From assembly GCA_965267535.1 (NCBI GenBank), contig OZ254082.1, forward strand, positions 2,356,001-2,420,000: a DNA stretch of 64,000 bases, read 5' to 3'. Origin of the DNA: CAXBNB01 sp965267535 (GTDB lineage Bacteria; Bacteroidota; Bacteroidia; Cytophagales; Cyclobacteriaceae). The position numbers and the translations under genes were made by a program. This document shows positions 7,747 through 16,201 of this stretch, one piece after another (within the stretch, counting starts at the first letter, position 1; every line of letters starts with the position of its first letter). The notes below the pieces were generated by a model, which made no database searches, was not told the origin of the DNA, and saw nothing but the letters and a program-made list of their open reading frames with translations.

Positions 7747-9960
7747 ATGAAATATTCCCTGCTAGTTTTTTTACTCCTATCGTCATTTGTAGCCCTTGCT
7801 CAGGTAGATCGTGTCGGAAAAATTAAAGACAACCAATCCGGCTTGCCTCTGGAATTTGCTACTATCTATAACAAATCCAACGAAACGCATGCACACACGG
7901 ATGAGCAAGGTAGCTTTGCGCTGAAACAAGTAAGTCCGGGCGATTCTATTCTTATTTCTCTGGTAGGCTACAAGCGTATATCCATGCTGGCCGACGATCA
8001 ACCCACCTGGGAAATAGAGATGGAGTCTGCTCCAATAGAATTGGGACAGGTGCTTATTACACCGGAACTTCACACGCTCAACCATATCAGTCGAGTGCAG
8101 TTAAAGTTAAATCCGGTAAATTCTTCTCAGGAAATACTGAGGCAGGTGCCCGGGCTATATATAGCGCAGCACGCTGGGGGAGGAAAAGCCGAGCAGATTT
8201 TTTTGCGCGGGTTTGACATTGATCACGGGACAGACGTGCAAATAACTGCCGACGGTATTCCAGTCAATATGGTGTCGCATGCACACGGTCAGGGATATGC
8301 AGATCTGCATTTTCTCATTCCCGAAACGGTAAAAGGGATAGATTTTGGCAAAGGGCCTTACTATGCTGCAAAGGGTAATTTTACTACTGCCGGATATGTC
8401 GATTTTCAGACTATGGATCGTTTGGAAGAAAGCTCCGTAAAGCTGGAGGCCGGTAGCTTCAATACTATGCGCATGGTCAGCTTAATAGACCTATACAGTG
8501 GCAATGACCGCACAGATGCCTATCTGGCTACAGAGTATTTGCTTACCGATGGTCCGTTTGATGCGTCACAAAACTTCAATAGACTCAATGTGTTTGGTAA
8601 GTTTACTACTCAAATCAAAAATAATTTTTTGACAGTACAGGCATCTAATTTTCAAAGCAAATGGGATGCTTCAGGGCAAATACCACTACGGGCCGTTAGT
8701 CAGATCGGGCGATTTGGTGCTATTGATGATACAGAAGGAGGGCAGACTTCCCGCCAAAATTTTCTGATTGAATACAAAGCGGTATTGGACGAAAATCAAC
8801 TGGTAAAGACAAGAGCGTATATGTCTCACTATGATTTTGAGCTGTATTCCAATTTTACATTCTTTTTGGACGATCCTGTATATGGCGATCAGATTCGCCA
8901 GTACGAAGACAGAACGCTTTACGGTTTTCAGTCTAGTCACCTCTATAATACTGCACTGTGGGGAGGTAATCTGACGTTAGAAAATGGAGCCGGTTTTCGG
9001 TATGATGATATAGATGGAAATGAACTTTCGCATACGCGAAACAGGAAAGAAACACTGGATCCTATAGCACTCGGAAACATAGATGAGTTTAATGGGTTTG
9101 TGTTTTCTGATATAAACTGGGAATCCGGCAAATGGCTGCTCAATGTGGGAGCACGTGTAGACCAGTTTCGGTTTGAAGAAGTAGATTTGCTGGCAGCATC
9201 GTATAGCAGACAATCCAAAACTCAGGCATTTGTATCGCCAAAATTGAACCTGGTGTACAAGGCATCAGACCTGATGCAGCTTTATGCCAAATCCGGTCGG
9301 AGTTTTCACAGCAACGACACCCGAGTAGTGGTGAGTGATGGTGTTAGCCATACTTTGCCTGCTGCCTGGGGAGTAGATTTGGGTACGGTTGTCAGACCTT
9401 ACGATCGTCTCCTCATTGATGTGGCGTATTGGCAGCTGGCACTTGAGCAGGAGTTTGTGTACGTAGGTGATGCAGGCATAGTAGAGCCCAGTGGTCGTAC
9501 ACGCCGATCCGGAGTGGATCTTGGGGTCAATTACCAGGTATTTGACAATGTATTTGTACATACTAACATGAGCTACGCCAACCCCAAAGCTGTAGATGAG
9601 CCGGAGGGGGCAAATTATATTCCGTTGGCGCCTACATTTACCAGCTCAGGAGGCCTTTCTTATCAGTGCAAAAATATCAGTGGAAGTATTCGCTATCGGT
9701 ACCTTACCGACAGACCCGCCAACGAAGATAATTCTGTAGTGGCAGAGGGGTATTTTATTACCGATATGAATGTGAACTATAACCGGCCGGGTTGGTCGTT
9801 TGGAGTGTCTGTAGAAAACCTGTTTGATCAGGAGTGGAGAGAAGCTCAGTTTGATACCGAGTCACGGCTGAGTGGTGAAAGTGAGCCTGTATCAGAAATT
9901 CACTTCACACCCGGTGTACCGTTTTTTGTGAAAGCCGGTTTTACTTTTAAGTTCAGGTAA
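7747..9960 (+). CDS. TonB-dependent outer-membrane receptor
   Basis: A 737-residue outer-membrane receptor. A signal peptide (MKYSLLVFLLLSSFVALAQ) is followed by a carboxypeptidase-regulatory-like beta-sandwich at about 20-105 (GLPLEFATIYNKS, VGYKR). The plug domain contains ILRQVPGLYIAQHAGGGKAE and LRGFDIDHGTDVQI, and the remainder is a 22-strand barrel ending in aromatic Phe-Lys-Phe-Arg. It imports an unidentified ligand using TonB energy. There is no STN signalling domain, so it is not itself a transducer for the adjacent sigma/anti-sigma pair. No SusD partner is present. A large hairpin follows the gene. Confidence 0.92.
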   Translation: MKYSLLVFLLLSSFVALAQVDRVGKIKDNQSGLPLEFATIYNKSNETHAHTDEQGSFALKQVSPGDSILISLVGYKRISMLADDQPTWEIEMESAPIELGQVLITPELHTLNHISRVQLKLNPVNSSQEILRQVPGLYIAQHAGGGKAEQIFLRGFDIDHGTDVQITADGIPVNMVSHAHGQGYADLHFLIPETVKGIDFGKGPYYAAKGNFTTAGYVDFQTMDRLEESSVKLEAGSFNTMRMVSLIDLYSGNDRTDAYLATEYLLTDGPFDASQNFNRLNVFGKFTTQIKNNFLTVQASNFQSKWDASGQIPLRAVSQIGRFGAIDDTEGGQTSRQNFLIEYKAVLDENQLVKTRAYMSHYDFELYSNFTFFLDDPVYGDQIRQYEDRTLYGFQSSHLYNTALWGGNLTLENGAGFRYDDIDGNELSHTRNRKETLDPIALGNIDEFNGFVFSDINWESGKWLLNVGARVDQFRFEEVDLLAASYSRQSKTQAFVSPKLNLVYKASDLMQLYAKSGRSFHSNDTRVVVSDGVSHTLPAAWGVDLGTVVRPYDRLLIDVAYWQLALEQEFVYVGDAGIVEPSGRTRRSGVDLGVNYQVFDNVFVHTNMSYANPKAVDEPEGANYIPLAPTFTSSGGLSYQCKNISGSIRYRYLTDRPANEDNSVVAEGYFITDMNVNYNRPGWSFGVSVENLFDQEWREAQFDTESRLSGESEPVSEIHFTPGVPFFVKAGFTFKFR

Positions 9961-10007
9961 TACCTATCGTCTGCGCATATAGCGTTAGATGATTCTATTG
10001 CGATCCT

Positions 10008-10060
10008 ACGTGTATGCACCACATGGAAGTTATTCATGTTGTGCGTACACGTTTTGTTTA
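10008..10060 (+). terminator. Long hairpin with T-rich tail after TonB receptor
   Basis: Arms 10008-10025 and 10035-10052 form an 18-bp stem with one G-U pair and one mismatch around a 9-base loop, followed by TTTGTTT. It most likely ends the receptor transcript, although the stem is longer than usual for a terminator. Confidence 0.65.
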
Positions 10061-10158
10061 ATGCCACTTTTTTTACTGTAATAGATGATTCCTGTCAGCT
10101 TTTGTTAACTTTAGGCCCACAAGGCACGATAGCCTAACTAATACACAAAATTCTGAAT

Positions 10159-11604
10159 ATGAAAACATTGAAAAATGTTGCGTTGGCAGTCCTCACAGGC
10201 CTGTTGTTGTACCAATGCAATACACCTTCCCAAAAAGGAGAACAACAAGCTGCTAAACAGCAAGATGAGCCGGATAGTGTTACTCTTCAAGCCATGAAAA
10301 CTTACGAGCAGTACTGCTCCAGCTGCCACGGAGAGCAGATGATGGCTTTTGCTGATCGAAAATGGAAACACGGCAAAGAAGCAGACAGCATCTATCATTC
10401 TATAGTAAACGGGTACCCTGATGCAGGCATGCCGGCCTGGGGCAGTGCCTTGTCGGAAGGAGAAATACGCAACCTGGTTACTTATATAATCAAGGGGATA
10501 GAAAATGTGGAACGATACGGGTTTCAGGAAGAAACCCTTGAATCGGATACATTCCAAACTGAGAAAATCACCCTGAGTCTCGACACGATCAATAACGATA
10601 TACGTGAGCCATGGGGTATGGCTTTTCTGCCTTCAGGTGATTTATTGGTTACGGATAAATCGGGAGGGTTTTATCGTATAGATAAAAATAAGCGCAAGGT
10701 GGCCATACAGGGAGCGCCGGCTGTGAAATATAAAGGACAAGGTGGTTTGCTTGATGTAGAGTTGCATCCTGATTTTGCTCAAAACAAATGGGTGTACCTG
10801 AGCTATTCGGATTTTAGAGTGGAAAAGGGCGATACTCTGTCAGGTACGGCAGTGAGCAGATACGTATTCGAAAACGATCGATTGACACAGGAAAAGACCA
10901 TTTTGAAGGCTGAGCCTTATTCTGGTAAACGTCATCACTATGGCTCGCGATTGGAGTTTGATCAAGATGGCTATCTGTTTGTCACCGTAGGAGACAGGGG
11001 CAATCGTGACGAAAACCCTCAAAGTCTGGCCAGCCACTGTGGTAAAGTACATCGGGTAGGCGATGATGGTAGCATCCCGTCGGATAATCCCTTTGTGAAT
11101 CAATCGGGAGCTGTGGCGTCTGTGTATTCTTATGGCCACCGCAACCCTCAAGGGATGATAATGGAACCTAATACGGGAAAAATATGGTCGCATGAGCACG
11201 GTCCAAGAGGTGGAGATGAAGTGAATGTAATCCAAAAGGGAATTAACTACGGGTGGCCAACCATTTCCTATGGGATAAACTACGATGGTACCACTTTTAC
11301 TGACAAGTTGGAGGCAGAAGGTATGGAGCAGCCTATATTGTATTGGGTGCCCTCTATAGCTCCGTCGGGTATGGCCTTTGTGAGCGGTAGTGTATATCCG
11401 GAGTGGGAAGGCGACCTTTTAGTAGGTTCGCTACGTTTCAAGTACCTGAATCGATGCACTGTAAAAGAGGGTAAGATTGTGGCTGAAGAGATTATGCTGA
11501 AAAATATAGGGCGTGTCAGAAACGTGAAAACTTCGCCTGATGGTTACATTTATGTAGCTGTAGAAAAGCCGGGCTTTATCTTCCGTTTAGAGCCGTTGAA
11601 ATAA
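10159..11604 (+). CDS. Lipoprotein: cytochrome c domain fused to PQQ-dependent sugar dehydrogenase-like propeller
   Basis: The 481-residue protein has a lipoprotein signal (LLLYQC, Cys20). A class I cytochrome c domain at about 40-115 has the haem motif CSSCH (residues 53-57) and a possible Met ligand in DAGMPAWG. A six-bladed propeller of the glucose/sorbosone dehydrogenase family covers about 135-480, with GLLDVELHPDF, GSRLEFDQDGYLFVTVGDRG, YGHRNPQG and EHGPRGGDEVN. Family members oxidise aldoses or related sugars with PQQ; the fused haem would accept the electrons. It should sit in the periplasm, anchored to a membrane. No PQQ biosynthesis genes are in the window. Substrate unknown. Confidence 0.88.
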   Translation: MKTLKNVALAVLTGLLLYQCNTPSQKGEQQAAKQQDEPDSVTLQAMKTYEQYCSSCHGEQMMAFADRKWKHGKEADSIYHSIVNGYPDAGMPAWGSALSEGEIRNLVTYIIKGIENVERYGFQEETLESDTFQTEKITLSLDTINNDIREPWGMAFLPSGDLLVTDKSGGFYRIDKNKRKVAIQGAPAVKYKGQGGLLDVELHPDFAQNKWVYLSYSDFRVEKGDTLSGTAVSRYVFENDRLTQEKTILKAEPYSGKRHHYGSRLEFDQDGYLFVTVGDRGNRDENPQSLASHCGKVHRVGDDGSIPSDNPFVNQSGAVASVYSYGHRNPQGMIMEPNTGKIWSHEHGPRGGDEVNVIQKGINYGWPTISYGINYDGTTFTDKLEAEGMEQPILYWVPSIAPSGMAFVSGSVYPEWEGDLLVGSLRFKYLNRCTVKEGKIVAEEIMLKNIGRVRNVKTSPDGYIYVAVEKPGFIFRLEPLK

Positions 11605-11621
11605 AAAATAAGAATTGTGTA

Positions 11622-11658
11622 AAGCCACCAGATTGCTAATGTAGTCTGGTGGTTTTTT
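11622..11658 (+). terminator. Intrinsic terminator after PQQ dehydrogenase gene
   Basis: The stem CCACCAGA (11625-11632) pairs with TCTGGTGG (11645-11652) and is followed by TTTTTTA. Confidence 0.8.
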
Positions 11659-11751
11659 ATTGCTTATTACTTTTGTGTATTGATAAGGGTATTAAAGCTA
11701 ACTACTGCATACCTGGAAAAAGACACTTACTCTACCTGATTTCTTATAAGA

Positions 11752-12564
11752 TCAAAATGTAGCAGGAATCAGTGTGTAGTAGTCTCCTCCCGGTGCAATC
11801 CAGCTTACGGATAGTGTGTCTGATGGACTGTTGCATTGAAAAGTTAACGACAATTGCCGTGTGCCAGGAGTAAGATCCAGCGCTATTTCCTGGTCATTTT
11901 CTGATTCTGTTATTATTGTTTTTCCATCGAGGCTTAGTGTTCCAGGGTTCGTTTTTTGCAGGCGTATAAAGTACTTTCCGGAGGCAGGTACATTGATTTT
12001 TCCGGTTACTTTTAGTTGAAAAGGAGGGGTGAGTTGACTAAAAAAAGCTTCTCCTTTCATGTCGATTACGGCAGAAGACCCGATAGTTGTATAAGGAGGG
12101 CTGTCGGATAAAACCTGAACCTTAAACCCGGCAGTGGTGTCCTGAAACGCTTTGTTGTATGTAACCTTTCCCTTGGTTTTGATTTCTTCCGCTTTCTTTT
12201 CGTGAAGCGACAAAATCCATTCTACCATGGTGTTGAGTTCCTCCGGTTTCAAAAGGGGATGCCCCGACATCATACCACCATACCATAAGCCCCCACCGCC
12301 TTCTTTGATTTTATTGGCCAGAATATGCTTTACATCCTGATGGGCATACCGCCGCGATATATCCAAATAAGGTGGGCCAACCACACGGTCTTCTATGCTA
12401 TGACAGTGTAAACAGTCGTTTTTGAGGATGAGTGTTACAGCGTTCTTTTTCTTGAGTACGGGCTTAGCCTGCTGCCGGGTTTGTGTGGGTTTGTCTGTAG
12501 TACAGGCAGCCGAAACGATGCATACAGAAACGAATAAGATAAGTAGACGGTCAGGAAATTTCAC
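11752..12564 (-). CDS. Lipoprotein c-type cytochrome with C-terminal PA14-like beta domain
   Basis: A lipoprotein signal ends in SAAC. A cytochrome c551-like domain follows, with CLHCH and a Met-rich ligand segment WYGGMMSGHP. The C-terminal half is a beta-rich domain (FQLKVTGKINVPASGKYFIR, GTLSLDGKTII) like PA14 or carbohydrate-binding sandwiches. I prefer the GTG start at 12564, which gives a normal signal peptide. The frame also opens at a GTG at 12621, which would add 19 residues. There is no ATG in this part of the frame. It converges on the cytochrome-PQQ dehydrogenase gene and could be its periplasmic electron acceptor; that is inference from proximity. Confidence 0.82.
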   Translation of the reverse strand: MKFPDRLLILFVSVCIVSAACTTDKPTQTRQQAKPVLKKKNAVTLILKNDCLHCHSIEDRVVGPPYLDISRRYAHQDVKHILANKIKEGGGGLWYGGMMSGHPLLKPEELNTMVEWILSLHEKKAEEIKTKGKVTYNKAFQDTTAGFKVQVLSDSPPYTTIGSSAVIDMKGEAFFSQLTPPFQLKVTGKINVPASGKYFIRLQKTNPGTLSLDGKTIITESENDQEIALDLTPGTRQLSLTFQCNSPSDTLSVSWIAPGGDYYTLIPATF

Positions 12565-12665
12565 AACAAATAATTTTTGCCAAAAATAGGAATGATTTTG
12601 ATGGCTTATTGTTCTAACCACATGATCTATGTCATTCTTTTTAGTAGTGGGTCAACTTTTACGAC

Positions 12666-12673
12666 TAGTTTTG
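12666..12673 (+). promoter_or_regulatory. Possible -7 promoter element (TAGTTTTG)
   Basis: TAGTTTTG fits the Bacteroidota TAnnTTTG element and lies 19 bases before the radical SAM start codon. I see no good -33 TTTG at the right distance, so support is limited. Confidence 0.4.
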
Positions 12674-12692
12674 TGGCTCTTGAATTATCCTT

Positions 12693-14897
12693 ATGGCATT
12701 AGAACCTAAAATACTCCTGATTACACCTCCGTTTACACAGCTAAACACCCCTTATCCTGCTACAGCATACCTCAAAGGTTTTTTGAAAACCAAAGGTATC
12801 GCTTGTGAACAATTGGATTTGGGGATTGAAGTCATTCTCAGGTTATTTAGTCGTGCGGGCTTGTCCGCCATGTTTGATGCTGTAGATACTTCCGCTGACT
12901 TATCGGAAAACAGCAGGAGAATTTATGCTATGCGCCAGCAGTACCTGCTCACGATTGAGCCGGTTATTGATTTTTTGCAGGATAAAAACCCCACATTAGC
13001 CCATCTGATATGCGAAGGCAATTACCTGCCGGAAGCTTCCCGTTTTGCTCAGCTGGATGAACTGGAATGGGCCTTTGGTACCATGGGTATACGGGATAAA
13101 GCACGCCATCTGGCTACACTATATCTGGAAGATCTGGCCGACTTAGTAAAAGAGGCTGTCGATCCCCATTTTGGTTTTAGTCGTTATGCTGAACGATTGG
13201 CGCTTTCAGCCACTTCTTTTGATCCGTTGTACACAGAGCTTACGGATGCTCCGGGTTTTATCGATCACATGCTGTTTGATATACTGGAGAAAAAAGTAAC
13301 CGAAACACAACCCGACGTTGTGGCTTTGTCAATCCCTTTTCCCGGCAATTTATACGGAGGGCTGAGATGCGGGCAGTGGTTAAAGCAGCATATGGATCCA
13401 GAGGTCCGCGTAGTTATGGGAGGTGGGTATGCCAATACAGAGCTACGTACAGTCAAGGATGTAAGGTTGTTTGAGTTTGTCGATTATGTGACGCTGGACG
13501 ATGGGGAAGCTCCCATACTACACCTGATAGAACACCTGAGAGGAGTACGAAGCAAAGAAGCTCTTAAACGCACATTGACTCTAAGCGAGGGTACGGTGAT
13601 CTACTGCAATGGATCGAAAGAAAAGGATGTGCCACAGCGGGAAGTAGGTACACCGGATTACCATGGACTACCTCTTGATAAATACCTTTCAGTAATCGAA
13701 ATAGCCAATCCCATGCACCGGTTGTGGAGCGATGGGCGATGGAATAAGCTAACGCTGGCACATGGATGCTACTGGGGCAAATGCACTTTTTGTGATATTT
13801 CTCTGGATTATATAAAACGCTATGAGCCTGTCACTGCCAGTGTGATTTGCGATCGTATCGAAGAACTAATAGCAGCTACAGGTGAGCGTGGTTTTCATTT
13901 TGTAGACGAAGCAGCACCTCCTGCATTGATGCGCGATGTGGCTCTGGAAATCATCCGTCGGGGGTTGACAGTAGTTTGGTGGACTAATATCCGATTTGAA
14001 AAAAGCTTTACCTCAGATTTATGTCAGTTGTTGGCTGCATCGGGCTGTATAGCCGTTTCGGGAGGGCTGGAAGTAGCCTCCGACCGGTTGCTGCAGCTCA
14101 TAGACAAAGGGGTAACTGTAGCGCAGGTTGCCCGGGTGGCACAGCATTTCACTCAGGCAGGCATCAAGGTGCATGCTTATCTTATGTATGGTTTTCCTAC
14201 TCAGACAGCACAGGAAACCATCGATTCACTGGAAGTGGTGCGGCAGCTGTTTATGGAGGGGGTAGTGCAGTCGGGGTATTGGCATCAGTTTGCCATGACG
14301 GCACACAGTCCGGTAGGCATGTTTCCTGAAAAATTTAAAGTAGAAAAAATTCCCGGACAGGAAGGCGATTTTGCTAACAATGACATTCGCCATATCGACA
14401 AAGAAGGAGCTATTCATGATGTGTTTAGCGAAGGATTGAAAAAATCTCTGTTTAATTACATGCATGGCATGTGCTTCGATTTTCCGCTAGGAGAGTGGTT
14501 TGATTTTAATGTACCTAAAACTTCCTTACCCGAGGATTATATAACCGCGGCACTGGAGGAAGGTGAACCTTTGCACCTTACTGACAACACCAAGGTGGTT
14601 TGGTTAGGAGGGGAGCCATCGGTTCGGTTTTACACCAAAAAGAAGAAAGGAAAAACCACTCCTATGGCAGAATTGCTCATTCGTACCCGGCAGGAAGATG
14701 TAGTAATTAATGTAAAAGCACCGCTGGGTAAGTGGTTGGCTGAAGTGTTGCCCTCTTTGTCTCCACAGCGGGATTCGTTGTGCACATTTGCTCGGTGGGA
14801 AGCTGATTTTGAGCAAAATGAGCTCGGCAACATGGAGGTATTTATGCAAAGCTATACACTGGGTGTGTTGAGAGAGCATGGGCTCTTGCTGTTGTAA
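12693..14897 (+). CDS. B12-binding-domain-type radical SAM protein with CX4CX2C cluster motif
   Basis: The 734-residue protein has an N-terminal cobalamin-binding-like Rossmann region (ILLITPPFTQLNTPYPATAYLKGFL, VRVVMGGGYANTEL) without an obvious DxHxxG cobalamin-His motif. A radical SAM TIM barrel at about 350-560 follows. The iron-sulfur motif reads CYWGKCTFC with Cys at 359, 364 and 367, that is CX4CX2C instead of the usual CX3CX2C. Later motifs (SGGLEVASDRLLQLIDKGV, GIKVHAYLMYGFPTQT) are normal for the superfamily. The C-terminal 150 residues form an extra domain I do not recognise. It stands alone as a transcription unit. Reaction unknown; methylation or rearrangement chemistry is typical of relatives. 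Confidence 0.85.
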   Translation: MALEPKILLITPPFTQLNTPYPATAYLKGFLKTKGIACEQLDLGIEVILRLFSRAGLSAMFDAVDTSADLSENSRRIYAMRQQYLLTIEPVIDFLQDKNPTLAHLICEGNYLPEASRFAQLDELEWAFGTMGIRDKARHLATLYLEDLADLVKEAVDPHFGFSRYAERLALSATSFDPLYTELTDAPGFIDHMLFDILEKKVTETQPDVVALSIPFPGNLYGGLRCGQWLKQHMDPEVRVVMGGGYANTELRTVKDVRLFEFVDYVTLDDGEAPILHLIEHLRGVRSKEALKRTLTLSEGTVIYCNGSKEKDVPQREVGTPDYHGLPLDKYLSVIEIANPMHRLWSDGRWNKLTLAHGCYWGKCTFCDISLDYIKRYEPVTASVICDRIEELIAATGERGFHFVDEAAPPALMRDVALEIIRRGLTVVWWTNIRFEKSFTSDLCQLLAASGCIAVSGGLEVASDRLLQLIDKGVTVAQVARVAQHFTQAGIKVHAYLMYGFPTQTAQETIDSLEVVRQLFMEGVVQSGYWHQFAMTAHSPVGMFPEKFKVEKIPGQEGDFANNDIRHIDKEGAIHDVFSEGLKKSLFNYMHGMCFDFPLGEWFDFNVPKTSLPEDYITAALEEGEPLHLTDNTKVVWLGGEPSVRFYTKKKKGKTTPMAELLIRTRQEDVVINVKAPLGKWLAEVLPSLSPQRDSLCTFARWEADFEQNELGNMEVFMQSYTLGVLREHGLLLL

Positions 14898-14920
14898 TCG
14901 GTTAACGCTGGAGTGTAGAT

Positions 14921-14955
14921 AAAAAAAGACCCGTCTGCTTAGTTGCAGACAGGTC
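14921..14955 (-). terminator. Intrinsic terminator of the DUF4097 gene
   Basis: On the minus strand, arms 14945-14955 and 14928-14938 pair (one mismatch) and are followed by seven T (14921-14927 as A on the plus strand). It lies just beyond the DUF4097 stop. Confidence 0.75.
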
Positions 14956-14980
14956 AGTTGCATGATATGAAAGTATGTCT

Positions 14981-16054
14981 TTACCGATAATTTAATTTTA
15001 CGATACCGTCGCTGGCCTTGATGACCACATCGGTACCTCCGCCATATAGGCTGCCTTTCATGCGTTTTTCCTCTGCTTTTCCAGAGAAATGGTTGAGTTC
15101 AGTAATGATCTTTTTGCCGGCTATATCCAAATTATACCCTGTTTTGTCGGGTAGAGAAACATCGATCATGCCATCGGAGGTTTGCAGATGTATGCTGCCA
15201 TCTATGGCGAGTATGTTGCCGCTGATCATACCATCGGACGTGATGGCTTGTACAGCTCCTTTCATGTTTTCTATGGCAATAGACCCGTCAGAGGTTCGGA
15301 GCTTTAGGTTGCCCTGAGTATAGTTGGTTTGAATACTACCATCGCTGGTGGTAAGGGATATGTCGCCCGATACATTGGTGCATTCTATGTGCCCGTCGCT
15401 GGTTACTACCTCAGCACCTTGGTTTATTCCTTCTATTTTTATGTGTCCGTCAGATGTTCTGCCTTTCAGCCCATTCATTACCTTTCGAGCCGATATGTTG
15501 CCATCACTGGTTTGTACGGTAGCAAAACCACTTACATCAGCGAGTTGTATATTTCCGTCGGATGTGCGGGCATCTACATTTCCTTTTACGGTTGCTATGG
15601 AAAGGTGTCCGTCACTGGATTTCAATACCTGATCTCCTGTAAGGCTGGTTAGTGAAATGTGGCCGTCGGAAGTAGCTAGGTAGGTGCTGGTTTGTGATGG
15701 CACAAGTACCTTGAAAGAAAGGCTAACCGAGTTGAATAACGAGAGTAATTCTTTTCTGGGGGTTACTCGAATAGAAATTTCATTTTTGCTTACTTTCTCT
15801 TCGAGCTGCAGGTATTCTGCCAGTCCTTGTTTGGAGATATTCAGGAGTCTACCACTTTTTCTAACAGTATAATAAATTTCGATGGTGTTGTTGTCGTGCG
15901 GAGATACAGCAATATGGCCATTGCTGTTGTTGATAGTAAGCTGGGCTGGTTCGTTCACTTTATAGCTTTCGCTAAAAGAGTAATTTTGGTCTTGCGCGTT
16001 TGCCATCAGAGTCAGTATCGTGCTGACGGCCAACAGTAGGTATACTTTTTTCAT
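14981..16054 (-). CDS. Secreted DUF4097-type beta-solenoid protein with SDG repeats
   Basis: A 357-residue protein with signal peptide (MKKVYLLLAVSTILTLMANA). Its core consists of about ten repeats of 15-20 residues centred on TSDGxI or SSDGxL, the turn motif of DUF4097/GlpM-like right-handed beta-solenoids (putative adhesin family). The final repeat, ASDGIVKLNY, caps the C-terminus. The regular Gly and Asp turns suggest a stacked solenoid in the periplasm or at the surface. Family members in Bacteroidota are often near anti-sigma or membrane-stress genes; none is adjacent here. No catalytic motif is present. Function unknown. Confidence 0.85.
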   Translation of the reverse strand: MKKVYLLLAVSTILTLMANAQDQNYSFSESYKVNEPAQLTINNSNGHIAVSPHDNNTIEIYYTVRKSGRLLNISKQGLAEYLQLEEKVSKNEISIRVTPRKELLSLFNSVSLSFKVLVPSQTSTYLATSDGHISLTSLTGDQVLKSSDGHLSIATVKGNVDARTSDGNIQLADVSGFATVQTSDGNISARKVMNGLKGRTSDGHIKIEGINQGAEVVTSDGHIECTNVSGDISLTTSDGSIQTNYTQGNLKLRTSDGSIAIENMKGAVQAITSDGMISGNILAIDGSIHLQTSDGMIDVSLPDKTGYNLDIAGKKIITELNHFSGKAEEKRMKGSLYGGGTDVVIKASDGIVKLNYR

Positions 16055-16201
16055 GATTACGGGGCTAGGGTTTGATATAATCAGTCGAAAGACTCAACTC
16101 TGTTCGCAAGGGTTGCATGCGTTGTGTTTTTTTGCTAAAAAAAAGAATTACCTAATTCAGCACAACCTGAGAAAAGACCCTGCCGGTAGCTTGTCCGTTA
16201 G

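Noticed and set aside
16120..16150. Hairpin of T and A runs between the DUF4097 and helicase genes
   Set aside because: The arms contain only A and T without a GC stem, so it is probably just low-complexity DNA.
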